This document shows positions 18,055 to 26,048 of a DNA stretch of 64,000 nucleotides, piece by piece (position 1 is the stretch's first letter; every line of letters begins with the position of its first letter). The notes beneath the pieces were generated by a model. That model made no database searches and was not told the DNA's origin. It was given only the letters and a program-made list of their open reading frames with translations. The position numbers and the translations under genes were made by a program. This DNA comes from CAVDRM01 sp963611355 (GTDB lineage Bacteria > Bacillota > Clostridia > Christensenellales > Aristaeellaceae): positions 1 through 64,000 of the forward strand of contig CAVDRM010000002.1 in the NCBI GenBank assembly GCA_963611355.1, written 5' to 3'.

Positions 18055-18855
18055 ATGAAGAAGCTGTTTTGTCTGATGCTGGGTCTGCTCCTTGCCTGCG
18101 CCGCGCTGTCCGCCTCGGCGGAGGAATTCAAAGTCGGCATGGAATGCGACTACGCGCCCTTTAACTGGACGCAGGCCGAGGAAAGCGAACATGCCGTTCC
18201 CATTCAGGGCGGCGGCTACGCGGACGGCTATGATGTGCAGATTGCCAAAATCATCGCCGAGAAACTGGGACGCGATTTGGTCATCGTCAAGACCGAATGG
18301 GACGGCCTGCCCATGGCCGTGCGCAGCGGCAAGCTGGACGCCATCATTGCCGGCATGAGCCCCACCGCCGAGCGCAAGCTCACCATCGACTTTTCCGACG
18401 CCTACTATAACAGCGATTTGGTTCTGGTCGTGCGCAAGGACGGCGCTTACGCCAATGCATCCTCCTTGGAGGACTTTTCCGGCGCGAGGGTCACGGGGCA
18501 GCTCAACACCTTCCATTACTCCGTCATCGACCAAATCCCGAATGTGAAGAAAATCACCGCGATGGACACCTTCCCCGCCATGATTGTGGCGCTGAACGCG
18601 GGGCGCATCGACGCCTATGTGTCCGAGCGGCCGGGCGCGATTTCCGCCGCCGCCGCCAACAGCAGCCTGACCTACATCGTCTTTGACGAGGGCCAGGGCT
18701 TTGACTATGACGCGAGCGACAGCTCCATTGCCGTGGGGCTTCAAAAGGGCAGCGCGCTGACCGATGCAATCAACGAAATCCTTGCGGGCATTTCCGAGGA
18801 GGAACGCCAGCAGCTCATGGAGGAAGCGGTGCTTCGCCAGCCGCTGAGCAACTGA
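18055..18855 (+). CDS. Amino-acid (probably lysine) ABC transporter substrate-binding protein
   Basis: Family 3 periplasmic-type solute-binding protein, 266 residues. A signal peptide (LFCLMLGLLLACAAL) precedes SASAEEFKVGMECDYAPFNW; LLAC may be a weak lipobox. The fold landmarks are present: GGGYADGYDVQIAKIIAEKLG, GKLDAIIAGMSPTAERK and IDFSDAYYNSDLVLVV. ATG 18055 has AAGGAGG 8 nt upstream; GTG 18052 is possible. The lysine riboswitch directly upstream, with the permease and ATPase downstream, is the basis for proposing lysine as the ligand. This is inference from regulation, not from binding-site residues. Confidence 0.9.
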   Translation: MKKLFCLMLGLLLACAALSASAEEFKVGMECDYAPFNWTQAEESEHAVPIQGGGYADGYDVQIAKIIAEKLGRDLVIVKTEWDGLPMAVRSGKLDAIIAGMSPTAERKLTIDFSDAYYNSDLVLVVRKDGAYANASSLEDFSGARVTGQLNTFHYSVIDQIPNVKKITAMDTFPAMIVALNAGRIDAYVSERPGAISAAAANSSLTYIVFDEGQGFDYDASDSSIAVGLQKGSALTDAINEILAGISEEERQQLMEEAVLRQPLSN

Positions 18856-18856
18856 T

Positions 18857-19651
18857 ATGCCGACAGACGAACGCTTCTTTTCATGGGTTCTGTTTATCCT
18901 GAAGGAATATTGGCCGATGTTTTTGAGCGGCGTGGGCTCTACCCTGCTGGTCGCCCTCAGCGGCACGGTGCTGGGCTTTCTCATCGGCCTGCTGGTCGCC
19001 ATCGTGCGCACCGTCCCCATTGCGCCGAACGCGCCCGCTTGGAAAAAGTGCGTTTTGAAGGCTCTGCACGGGCTGATGAGCGTGTACATCGAGGTCTTCC
19101 GCGGCACGCCCATGATTGTTCAGGCCATGGTCATCTACTACGGCGCGATGCAGTTCCTGAGCCTTGACCTGTCCGTGACCTCCACCGCCGTCTTCATCGT
19201 GTCCATCAACACCGGCGCGTACATGGCGGAAATCATCCGCGGCGGCATCCTGTCCGTTGACAGGGGGCAGCGTGAGGCGTCCGTCTCCATCGGCCTCACC
19301 CATTGGCAGATGATGGTAGGCGTGGTGCTGCCGCAGGCCGTGCGCAACATCATGCCCTCCATCGGGAATGAATTCATCGTCAACATCAAGGATTCCAGTG
19401 TGCTGAACGTCATTTCCCTGAGCGAATTGTACTTTACCTCCAAATCCGTTGCGGGAACGTACTACCGCTACTTCGAGGTGTTCTTCATCACCGCGATGAT
19501 TTACCTCTTCCTCACCTTCACCATCACGCGCCTGCTGCGCCTGCTGGAAAAGAAGATGGACGGACCGCAGCACTACACCATTCACGGCTCCCAGTCCTAC
19601 AGCAAGGCGGACATCAAGGTGGATGAAAGCGAGGTGCTGCCGAATGACTGA
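18857..19651 (+). CDS. Amino-acid ABC transporter permease (HisMQ family)
   Basis: Polar amino-acid permease of 264 residues with about five to six membrane spans. It contains the family's FRGTPMIVQAMVIYYG and the EAA loop EASVSIGLTHWQMMVGVVLPQAVRNIMPSIGNEFIVNIKDSS used for ATPase contact (only key parts quoted: EASVSIGLTH, VVLPQAVRN). A single permease gene suggests a homodimeric channel. It begins 1 nt after the binding-protein stop, and its end overlaps the ATPase start by 8 nt, so translation is coupled under lysine-riboswitch control. Confidence 0.93.
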   Translation: MPTDERFFSWVLFILKEYWPMFLSGVGSTLLVALSGTVLGFLIGLLVAIVRTVPIAPNAPAWKKCVLKALHGLMSVYIEVFRGTPMIVQAMVIYYGAMQFLSLDLSVTSTAVFIVSINTGAYMAEIIRGGILSVDRGQREASVSIGLTHWQMMVGVVLPQAVRNIMPSIGNEFIVNIKDSSVLNVISLSELYFTSKSVAGTYYRYFEVFFITAMIYLFLTFTITRLLRLLEKKMDGPQHYTIHGSQSYSKADIKVDESEVLPND

Positions 19652-20384
19652 GGAAATCCTTCGCCTTGAGCACCTTCAAAAGACCTTCGGCGAGCATCGG
19701 GTGCTGCGCGATATTTCCCTGAGCGCCAAGCAGGGCGACGTCATCTGCATCATCGGGCCGTCCGGTTCGGGCAAATCCACCCTGCTCAGGTGCATCAATC
19801 AGCTGGAGACCCTGACCGGCGGGCGAATCTTCTTCCGCGGGCAGGACATCGACGCGCCTGACTTTAACAAAAAGCAGTATCACGCCCGTGCGGGCATGGT
19901 GTTTCAGCAGTTCAACCTGTTTGAGAATATGTCCGCGCTCAAAAACTGCGTCTACGGCCAGCGCAAGGTGCTGCGCCGCAGCAGGGAGGAGAGCGAGGAG
20001 ACCGCGCTCAAATATCTGGAGCGCGTCGGCATGGCGCCCTATCGGGATGCCCGCCCGCGCCAGCTCTCCGGCGGGCAGAAGCAGCGCGTGAGCATCGCCC
20101 GCGCCCTGTCCATGAACCCCGAAATGCTCCTCTTTGACGAGCCGACCAGCGCCCTTGACCCGGAAATGGTCGGCGAGGTGCTGTCCGTCATGCGTAATCT
20201 GGCGGCGGACGGCATGACCATGCTGGTCGTGACGCATGAAATGTCCTTTGCCCGCGACGTCGCATCCCGCGTCATTTTCATGGACGACGGTCTCATCATC
20301 GAGGACGCCCCGCCCAAGGAGCTGTTTTCAAACCCGAAAAACCCGAGAACACGGGCGTTTTTAAAGACCGTGCTGGAAAAATAA
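19644..20384 (+). CDS. Amino-acid ABC transporter ATP-binding protein
   Basis: GlnQ/HisP-type ATPase, 246 residues, that energises uptake through the permease at 18857-19651. Walker A is GPSGSGKST, the Q-loop is VFQQFNLFENM, the signature is LSGGQKQRVSIARAL, Walker B is LLFDEPTSALDPE and the H-loop is VVTHE. I place the start at ATG 19644 (MTEEILRLEH), inside the end of the permease gene, with GAGGTG 7 nt upstream; an upstream in-frame start would add residues that do not fit the family. Last gene of the lysine-controlled operon. Confidence 0.95.
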   Translation: MTEEILRLEHLQKTFGEHRVLRDISLSAKQGDVICIIGPSGSGKSTLLRCINQLETLTGGRIFFRGQDIDAPDFNKKQYHARAGMVFQQFNLFENMSALKNCVYGQRKVLRRSREESEETALKYLERVGMAPYRDARPRQLSGGQKQRVSIARALSMNPEMLLFDEPTSALDPEMVGEVLSVMRNLAADGMTMLVVTHEMSFARDVASRVIFMDDGLIIEDAPPKELFSNPKNPRTRAFLKTVLEK

Positions 20385-20417
20385 CAGCGAAAGGATGCCG
20401 TGAAAGCGGCGTCCTTT

Positions 20418-20494
20418 CTGCGTGTCAAAAAACTGCGTTTTGAATACGCTCCATGCAGGATGAAGCAATGCATCCTGCATGGCAAGGCTGCGGA
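20418..20494 (-). repeat. Dispersed double-hairpin repeat, copy A
   Basis: First of three related copies (others at 48566-48658 and 60312-60406). Read on the minus strand it has a CCATGCAGGATG.../...CATCCTGCATGG palindrome followed by a second inverted repeat that ends TTTTTTGACACGCAG. It lies between two convergent transcripts, downstream of the ABC operon. This copy is the most diverged. Confidence 0.8.
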
Positions 20495-20513
20495 CTTTTT
20501 CGACAATCTGAAA

Positions 20514-20544
20514 GGGGCTGTCGCAGCACTTGTGCAGCAGCCCC
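20514..20544. terminator. Hairpin between convergent genes
   Basis: GGGGCTG (20514-20520) pairs with CAGCCCC (20538-20544), with a short inner stem. The T tract on either strand is short, so termination is only possible, not certain. Confidence 0.4.
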
Positions 20545-20564
20545 TCCCCGCAAATATTGATTCT

Positions 20565-21044
20565 CTATGATTTATTGACCATCATCGCCGTGCTGCGTTC
20601 GCGCATGAGCTGGCTCTTATAGAACGAGCGGATGGTGTAGACATAGCCGTAGTCGATTTGCCCGTTCGGGCGCATGACGCGGTAGCGGTGCAGGGCGTAC
20701 ACGGGCGACTTGAGAATGGGGATGTCCTCGCCCAGCACCTCGGCCAGCACACGGGTGCGCTGGCCGGACAAGAGCCGAAAGCCGCCCTCGCTCAGAGAAA
20801 ATTCGCACAGCTTGCCCGGCGGACATACGGACGAAAACACGATGCGGTTGCGCTCGATGCGCACCTGGTCCAAGTCCCGCCGGCGGGCAAAGCGCACGAG
20901 CGGATACACCTGCGCATAGAGCTTGCTGTTGCGCAGCTTGGTCATCATCAGCCGCTCGTGCCGGATGCGCCGCTCCTCCCGCACAATCAACAGGATGGCG
21001 AGCGCCAGACACACAGCGCCAAGCACAATCAGCCGTTGCTCCAA
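20565..21044 (-). CDS. Single-span membrane protein of unknown function
   Basis: A 159-residue protein I do not recognise. Residues about 4-21 (RLIVLGAVCLALAILLIV) form one membrane segment; the remainder is basic at first (REERRIRHERLMM) and then a compact cytoplasmic or surface domain with SVCPPGKLCEFSLSEGGFRL and PVYALHRYRVMRPNGQIDYG. The start is TTG 21044, supported by GGAGGG 8 nt upstream. It is transcribed towards the amino-acid transporter and divergent from galM. Confidence 0.7.
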   Translation of the reverse strand: MEQRLIVLGAVCLALAILLIVREERRIRHERLMMTKLRNSKLYAQVYPLVRFARRRDLDQVRIERNRIVFSSVCPPGKLCEFSLSEGGFRLLSGQRTRVLAEVLGEDIPILKSPVYALHRYRVMRPNGQIDYGYVYTIRSFYKSQLMRERSTAMMVNKS

Positions 21045-21186
21045 CGCTATCGCCCTCCATCCATCTTTTTACATATCTTAACATTTGTAAACAAAGAATG
21101 CAAGCAAAAGCCATAAAGTTCGGAGAATTGTAATACATTCTTCCTGCCCATTGCGCTCCTTTGGATTCCCCGCATTCGCATTTCTT

Positions 21187-21215
21187 TTGACAACCGCGCA
21201 TTTTCGGTATACAAT
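21187..21215 (+). promoter_or_regulatory. Sigma-A promoter of galM
   Basis: Consensus TTGACA (21187-21192) and TACAAT (21210-21215) are separated by 17 nt, 39 nt before the galM start. Confidence 0.85.
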
Positions 21216-21253
21216 AGGATAAAATCAGGAGATACCGGAAAGGAAGCGATTTG

Positions 21254-22300
21254 ATGAGCATCACGCAGAAGCCCTTCGGCATTGACCAAATCGGCCGTCC
21301 CATGACGCTGTACACGATGACGAACAAAAACGGCGCGGAGGTTTCCGTGCTGGACTACGGCGGGCACATTGTCAGCGTGAAAATGCCCGACAGAAAGGGC
21401 GAAACAGCCGATGTCGTGCTGGGCTTTGACGAGCTGTCCGTTTACGAGGGCAATCATGCCAGCATCGGCGCAACCATCGGCCGCTATGCCAACCGCATCG
21501 GCAACGCCCGCTTCACGCTGAACGGGCAGGAATACACGCTGTTTCCCAACGACCACGGAAACAGTCTGCACGGCGGGCGCGAAAACTTTCAGTTTAAGTG
21601 GTTTAAGGCCGAAACCCTGGAAACCGAGGATGAGGACGCCGTGCTGATGACCTATGTCGCCCATGACGGCGAGGAGGGCTATCCGGGCAAGCTGCGCCTG
21701 CAGGTGACATTCGCCTTGGACAGCCGCAACACCCTGACCATCCGCTACCTCGCCGAGACCGACAAGGACACGGTCGTCAATTTCACCAACCATTCCTACT
21801 TCAATCTGGCGGGCAAGGGCGACATTCTGCATCAGACAATCCGCATCAACGCGCCGGAAATCACCGAGACGGACGATTTGCTGATTCCGACCGGACGCTT
21901 CCAAAAGGTCGAGGGCACGCCGCTTGACCTGCGGAAGGACACCACCGTGGCAGCGGGTCTTGCGCGCCGCGCAGACTGCCACGAAATCGACAATGTGAAC
22001 GGTTATGACTTCAACTACTGCGTCCCCGGCGAGGGCGTTCGCGAAATGGCCGTGCTGTATGACGAGGAGTCCGGACGGCGGATGCGCGTGCTGTCCGACC
22101 AGCCCGGCATCCAGCTTTACACCGGTCAGGGCCTGAACATCACGGGACACGGCGGCGCGCATTACGGTTCCTTCGCCGGCCTTGCGCTGGAGACCCAGCA
22201 CTACGCCGACAGCCCCAACCACGAGAATTTTCCCTCCACCGTCCTGCATCCCGGCGAGGCATTTCAGAGCGTGACCATGTATGCGTTTGACGTCCTCTGA
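21254..22300 (+). CDS. galM: Aldose 1-epimerase (galactose mutarotase)
   Basis: Interconverts alpha and beta anomers of hexoses such as galactose and glucose, in the cytoplasm. The 348-residue protein contains the substrate motifs GATIGRYANRIGNARF, NDHGNSLHGG (catalytic-site region), FTNHSYFNLAGKG with the key His, IDNVNGYDFNYCV, and a C-terminal FAGLALETQHYADSPNH bearing the catalytic Glu. ATG 21254 follows AAAGGAAG; the GATTTG before it offers only a TTG alternative. It is monocistronic, with its own promoter and two terminator-like hairpins after it. Confidence 0.94.
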   Translation: MSITQKPFGIDQIGRPMTLYTMTNKNGAEVSVLDYGGHIVSVKMPDRKGETADVVLGFDELSVYEGNHASIGATIGRYANRIGNARFTLNGQEYTLFPNDHGNSLHGGRENFQFKWFKAETLETEDEDAVLMTYVAHDGEEGYPGKLRLQVTFALDSRNTLTIRYLAETDKDTVVNFTNHSYFNLAGKGDILHQTIRINAPEITETDDLLIPTGRFQKVEGTPLDLRKDTTVAAGLARRADCHEIDNVNGYDFNYCVPGEGVREMAVLYDEESGRRMRVLSDQPGIQLYTGQGLNITGHGGAHYGSFAGLALETQHYADSPNHENFPSTVLHPGEAFQSVTMYAFDVL

Positions 22301-22321
22301 TTCTTTCCGCTGATTTTTGCA

Positions 22322-22351
22322 CCCGGACAGACAATCTGTTCGGGCGTTTTT
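22322..22351 (+). terminator. Intrinsic terminator after galM
   Basis: A 9-bp stem (CCCGGACAG / CTGTTCGGG, one wobble) with a 5-nt loop is followed by CGTTTTT, 22 nt after the galM stop. Confidence 0.8.
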
Positions 22352-22420
22352 GATGGCGCAAGGAAAATGCCGGGCGCTGATGCGCTTTTCGGCAAACCCG
22401 CCTACCCCTGATAAAGCGCA

Positions 22421-22468
22421 AAATGCCGATGCTTCGGTTTCTGACCGGACACCGGCATTTATTTTTTC
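22421..22468 (+). terminator. Second terminator-like hairpin in the galM-gap gap
   Basis: AAATGCCG pairs with CGGCATTT and encloses a smaller CGGT/ACCG stem; ATTTTTTC follows. Together with 22322-22351 it accounts for most structure in the 395-nt galM-gap interval. The stretch 22469-22570 shows nothing recognisable. Confidence 0.55.
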
Positions 22469-22573
22469 TTCGGACAGGCGGAACGGCCTTCCCTTCAACA
22501 GAACAAAGGCTCTCCCGCCGCACCGTCTCCGTCCGTTTTATCCATTTTATCGGGACGAATTTGCCCCAGGGGG

Positions 22574-22602
22574 TTGCTATTTGTCCGCAAACAGGATATA
22601 AT
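22574..22602 (+). promoter_or_regulatory. Sigma-A promoter of gap
   Basis: TTGCTA (22574-22579) and a perfect TATAAT (22597-22602) are separated by 17 nt. The expected transcription start is about 22608-22610. Confidence 0.8.
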
Positions 22603-22607
22603 ACACA

Positions 22608-22682
22608 ATGGCTCAGGAGGATTTCCGGGTCGACCACTACACGCTGCGCGTTCACAATCGGGCGCGTCTGAAACGTTTTTGA
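22608..22682 (+). CDS. Possible leaderless 24-codon leader ORF before gap
   Basis: An ATG at 22608 lies 6 nt after the gap -10 box, at the expected transcription start, and opens a frame for MAQEDFRVDHYTLRVHNRAR and four more residues. Its TGA overlaps the GGAGG ribosome site of gap. There is no ribosome site, so translation would have to be leaderless. It could be chance; I list it because both ends coincide with expression signals. Confidence 0.25.
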   Translation: MAQEDFRVDHYTLRVHNRARLKRF

Positions 22683-22695
22683 GGAGGAGTTACCT

Positions 22696-23724
22696 ATGGT
22701 TAAGGTTGCTATCAATGGTTTCGGCCGTATCGGCCGTCTTGCTTTCCGCCAGATGTTCGGCGCTGAGGGCTACGAAATCGTCGCCATCAATGACCTGACC
22801 AGCCCCAAGATGCTGGCGCATCTGCTCAAGTATGACACCGCGCAGGGCTCCTACTGCGGACATATCGGAGAAAACCTGCACACCGTCGAGGCCACTGAGG
22901 ATTCCATCATCGTCGACGGCAAGGAAATCAAAATCTACGCCGAAAAGGACGCTGCGAACTGCCCCTGGGGTAAGCTGGATGTGGACGTCGTGCTGGAATG
23001 CACCGGCTTCTATTGCTCCAAGGAAAAGAGCCAGGCTCACCTGAACGCCGGCGCGAAGAAGGTCGTTATTTCCGCGCCCGCCGGCAAGGATCTGCCCACC
23101 GTCGTCTTCTCCGTCAACGAAAAGACCCTGACCAAGGAAGACAAGATTATCTCCGCCGCTTCCTGCACCACCAACTGCCTGGCTCCCATGACCAAGGCGC
23201 TGAACGATAAGTATCCCATCGTGAGCGGCATCATGACCACCGTGCATGCCTACACCGGCGACCAGATGATTCTGGACGGCCCGCACCGCAAGGGCGACCT
23301 GCGCCGTGCCCGCGCCGGCGCTCAGAACATCGTGCCCAACTCCACCGGCGCTGCCAAGGCCATCGGCCTGGTCATCCCCGAACTGAACGGCAAGCTCATC
23401 GGCTCCGCTCAGCGCGTCCCCGTCTGCACCGGCTCCACCACCATTCTGGTCGCCGTTGTCAAGGGCAAGGACGTCACCGTGGATTCCGTGAACGAAGCGA
23501 TGAAGGCTCAGGCCTCCGCGTCCTTCGGCTACAACGAGGAAGCGATTGTTTCTTCCGATGTGATCGGCATGAAGTACGGCTCTCTGTTCGATGCCACCCA
23601 GACTATGGTCGCCAAGCTGGACGACGACACCTATCAGGTGCAGGTCGTGTCCTGGTATGACAACGAGAACAGCTACACCAGCCAGATGGTCCGCACCATT
23701 AAGTACTTCGCGGAACTCGGCTGA
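22696..23724 (+). CDS. gap: Glyceraldehyde-3-phosphate dehydrogenase
   Basis: Glycolytic enzyme that converts glyceraldehyde 3-phosphate to 1,3-bisphosphoglycerate with NAD+ and phosphate. The 342-residue protein has the Rossmann motif INGFGRIGRLAFRQMF, the catalytic-cysteine motif SAASCTTNCLAPMTKAL, the phosphate-site stretch HAYTGDQMILDGPHRKGDLRRAR, and the C-terminal SWYDNENSYTSQMVRTI. The codon choice is strongly biased to a few C-ending codons, as expected of a highly expressed gene. A TGAGGAGGAG ribosome site precedes ATG 22696. It is monocistronic, with its own promoter and terminator. Confidence 0.97.
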   Translation: MVKVAINGFGRIGRLAFRQMFGAEGYEIVAINDLTSPKMLAHLLKYDTAQGSYCGHIGENLHTVEATEDSIIVDGKEIKIYAEKDAANCPWGKLDVDVVLECTGFYCSKEKSQAHLNAGAKKVVISAPAGKDLPTVVFSVNEKTLTKEDKIISAASCTTNCLAPMTKALNDKYPIVSGIMTTVHAYTGDQMILDGPHRKGDLRRARAGAQNIVPNSTGAAKAIGLVIPELNGKLIGSAQRVPVCTGSTTILVAVVKGKDVTVDSVNEAMKAQASASFGYNEEAIVSSDVIGMKYGSLFDATQTMVAKLDDDTYQVQVVSWYDNENSYTSQMVRTIKYFAELG

Positions 23725-23738
23725 TCAAATCATCTTGC

Positions 23739-23768
23739 AAAAGCCTCCTGCATCGCGGGAGGCTTTTT
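23739..23768 (+). terminator. Intrinsic terminator after gap
   Basis: AAGCCTCC (23741-23748) pairs with GGAGGCTT (23758-23765) and a five-T run follows. It lies 15 nt after the gap stop and before the convergent radical SAM gene. Confidence 0.9.
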
Positions 23769-23800
23769 GCGTGTCCGAAACACTGCTGTCTTTCGCCGAT

Positions 23801-24673
23801 TCACACGCCCGTTAAATCAAACGGCGGCGTATATTCGCGCCCGGCCGAGGCTTTCTCCTGCATATAGCCGTTCAGACCGAGGGCGATGAGGCGGTCAAGG
23901 ACGCGCTCGTATTCCGCATCGGTGATGCGGCGGTCAAGCCCCTTAATCCGGCATTCGGGAATGGGGCTGTACTGGCGCATGAGGCTGACAGGCGTGCCCT
24001 TGGGGAGACGGTCATGGATGAAATCCAGCACGCGCAGGCTGTCGCCCGTGCAGCCGGGGAGGATGAGGTGGCGGACAATGGTGCCCCTGAGCATGATGCC
24101 GTCCGCGTCATATACAGGGGCGCCGGTCTGGACGCACATTTCGATGACGGCGGCGGCCGCCGCTTCAAAATAGTCCGGCGCTTCGGCGCACAGGGCGGAC
24201 AGGCGCGGAGAAACATGCTTGATGTCAGGCAGATAGATGTCCACTGCGCCGCGCAGCAGGCGAAGGGTCTCGACGGTCTCATAGCCGCCGGAATTGAACA
24301 CGACGGGGACGGGCGGGCGGTAGAGGGCGAGCGCGTCCAAAATCGCCGGAACATAGGGCGTGGCGGTGACCAGGTTGATGTTGTGCGCGCCCTGCTCAAC
24401 GAGGGACCTGAAAATATCCGCCAAGCGCTGCACCGAAACCGTGCGGCCGAAGCCGCCGTGACTGATTGCAAGGTTCTGGCAGTACGCGCAGCGCAGGGTG
24501 CAGCCCGAAAAAAAGACCGTGCCGCTGCCGCGTGTGCCGGAAATGCACGGCTCCTCCCACCTATGCAGGGCGGCGCGGGCGACGCGGGGGAGCGTCCCCA
24601 TCCGGCAAAACCCGCCGCCGCTTTCCGCCGTGCGCTCGGCGCGGCAGGACCGCGGGCATAAAGTGCATATCAT
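23801..24673 (-). CDS. Radical SAM protein, PflX-like (COG1313)
   Basis: Iron-sulfur SAM enzyme related to pyruvate formate-lyase activases but with no known partner. The first Cys-rich segment CTLCPRSCRAER and GGFCRMG is followed by PCISGTRGSGTVFFSGCTLRCAYCQN (the CX3CX2C cluster motif is SGCTLRCAYC, about residues 68-77), then HNINLVTATPYVPAI and VDIYLPDIKH, all typical of PflX. I place the start at ATG 24673 (MICTLCPRSC) because AAGGAG lies 9 nt upstream; a longer frame adds a low-complexity extension. 290 residues fits the family. It is divergent from the HAD gene across the DnaA-box cluster. Confidence 0.88.
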   Translation of the reverse strand: MICTLCPRSCRAERTAESGGGFCRMGTLPRVARAALHRWEEPCISGTRGSGTVFFSGCTLRCAYCQNLAISHGGFGRTVSVQRLADIFRSLVEQGAHNINLVTATPYVPAILDALALYRPPVPVVFNSGGYETVETLRLLRGAVDIYLPDIKHVSPRLSALCAEAPDYFEAAAAAVIEMCVQTGAPVYDADGIMLRGTIVRHLILPGCTGDSLRVLDFIHDRLPKGTPVSLMRQYSPIPECRIKGLDRRITDAEYERVLDRLIALGLNGYMQEKASAGREYTPPFDLTGV

Positions 24674-24798
24674 ACGTTCCAGCTCCTTGAAAAATCGGCG
24701 TTCGTTCCTATTTTCCTTTGAAAATGCGCTCCTGTCAAGCGGAAAAATGCATAAAACGTACCGATGTATGCTTTTTTTTAGGTTTTCCATAGGCGCAT

Positions 24799-25117
24799 TG
24801 CGGATAATGCGGGATAAGCAGGGGATAAAAAACTGTGGATAACTTGCCGCTGCGGATAAACTTTCCCCTGCCGAAAAGCAAAATATCCGTCAAATCAAGG
24901 TTTTTGAGCGGAAAATCTGTGGATAACTCTGTGGATAATGTGGACAACTTCGGATGTTCGCATATTTTCGGTCCATGCTTATCCTTTATGCATTTTATTC
25001 CGCCTGTCGAACGGCACGGCAACGGTTTTCCGTGCATACGCCGCCGTATATGCAGCATAAACCGTGCGAACAGCGTCACAATTCATCCACAAAGGATGTG
25101 GATAAACATGTGGAAAA
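24799..25117. other. DnaA-box cluster; candidate oriC or DnaA reservoir
   Basis: The 735-nt divergent intergenic region contains four perfect DnaA boxes in the TGTGGATAA orientation at 24834-24842, 24918-24926, 24930-24938 and 25097-25105. One-mismatch boxes lie at 24799-24807, 24851-24859, 24939-24947 and 25109-25117, and one in the opposite orientation at 25083-25091. Several are spaced by 9-17 nt, as in replication origins. An AT-richer stretch follows (about 25120-25390). No dnaA or dnaN gene is in the window; rlmH, often origin-proximal in Bacillota, lies 0.9 kb away. The alternative is a DnaA-titrating cluster. Confidence 0.75.
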
Positions 25118-25291
25118 CCTGCAGATTGTCAAAAAAGACTTTGGTACGCATCCTGCGTCGGACGACGGGCGATTGGAAAAATATGTATCATTTTCCCAGT
25201 TTTCCGTCTCATTCCTCGTCTTCCCCGCCCCGCACAAATATTGCTTCTTCGTTCCGGCATTTCCATTGTACATTAACGTTTTTCTTTGGAA

Positions 25292-25340
25292 GGGTACGGG
25301 AAGCCTTGCCTTTGCCAAAAGGAAACCCCTTCCGTCTTTT
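25292..25340 (+). repeat. Dispersed GGGTACGGGAAG repeat, copy 1
   Basis: This segment resembles the minus strand of 59970-60030: both read GGGTACGGGAAG, then a CCTT/AAGG-type hairpin, then GGAAA(A)CCC and a CC/T-rich tail. It lies just before the HAD-gene promoter. Confidence 0.5.
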
Positions 25341-25358
25341 CATGATGACACGATATAT

Positions 25359-25387
25359 TTGACATCTCTTCCGAAATCGTGCATACT
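25359..25387 (+). promoter_or_regulatory. Probable promoter of the HAD-rlmH-uvrB run
   Basis: TTGACA (25359-25364) and CATACT (25382-25387) are 17 nt apart. The -10 is weak (four of six). The start codon at 25409 would lie within a very short leader. Confidence 0.55.
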
Positions 25388-25408
25388 ATGACGCGGAGGC
25401 GATTTTGG

Positions 25409-26047
25409 ATGATTCGTGCGGTCATATTCGACATGGACGGCGTGGTGACGGATACCGAGCGCCTGGGGCTGGACGCGCTGGTCGAGGCGGGACGCTTTCA
25501 GGGAATCGAATTCGACAGGGGCTTTCTCAAGACCACGATGGGCATGACCTTCCAATCCTCGGAGGGTCTGTATCGTGCGCTGTACCCCACCCTGGACGAA
25601 AAGGAAATGGTGGCGTATTACAGGGGCTATATGGATTCGCTCGCCCTGTCGCACAGCATTCCGCTGATGAAGGGCGTCCGGGAGCTTTTGGACGCGCTGG
25701 ACGAAAAGGGCATTCCCCGCGCCATCGCGTCGTCCACCTGCGTGCGCGGCATCCGCCTGTATCTGGAGGGCTGCGGCATTTACGAGCGCTTCACGAAGGT
25801 GGTTTCGGGCGATATGTGCGCCCGCTCCAAGCCCGCGCCGGACATTTTTCTGAAGGCGGCGGAGGAATTGGGCGTTGACCCCAGGGACTGCCTCGTTCTG
25901 GAGGACTCGCCCAGCGGCGTGAAGGCGGGGCGCGCCGCCCATATGCAGGTGTGCATGATTCCTGACCAGATGCCGTATTCCGATGCGCTGAAGCCCTACT
26001 GCGACCATGTGCTGGACAGCCTTCTGGCCGTCCGTGCCCTGCTGTGA
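25409..26047 (+). CDS. HAD-superfamily phosphatase or phosphoglucomutase-like protein
   Basis: HAD subfamily IA hydrolase, 212 residues. The nucleophile motif is FDMDGVVTDTERLG at the N-terminus, with a helical cap domain, motif II ASSTCVRG, the Lys in SKPAPDIF, and the metal motif LVLEDSPSGVKAGRAA. The cap and the EDS motif resemble beta-phosphoglucomutases and sugar phosphatases; the substrate cannot be assigned. ATG 25409 has GGAGG 9 nt upstream; a GTG at 25379 is less likely. rlmH begins 1 nt after its stop. Confidence 0.9.
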   Translation: MIRAVIFDMDGVVTDTERLGLDALVEAGRFQGIEFDRGFLKTTMGMTFQSSEGLYRALYPTLDEKEMVAYYRGYMDSLALSHSIPLMKGVRELLDALDEKGIPRAIASSTCVRGIRLYLEGCGIYERFTKVVSGDMCARSKPAPDIFLKAAEELGVDPRDCLVLEDSPSGVKAGRAAHMQVCMIPDQMPYSDALKPYCDHVLDSLLAVRALL

Positions 26048-26048
26048 T

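Noticed and set aside
24674..24790. Longer N-terminus for the radical SAM protein
   Set aside because: The extra 39 codons have no family resemblance and run into the intergenic region; AAGGAG sits correctly before ATG 24673.
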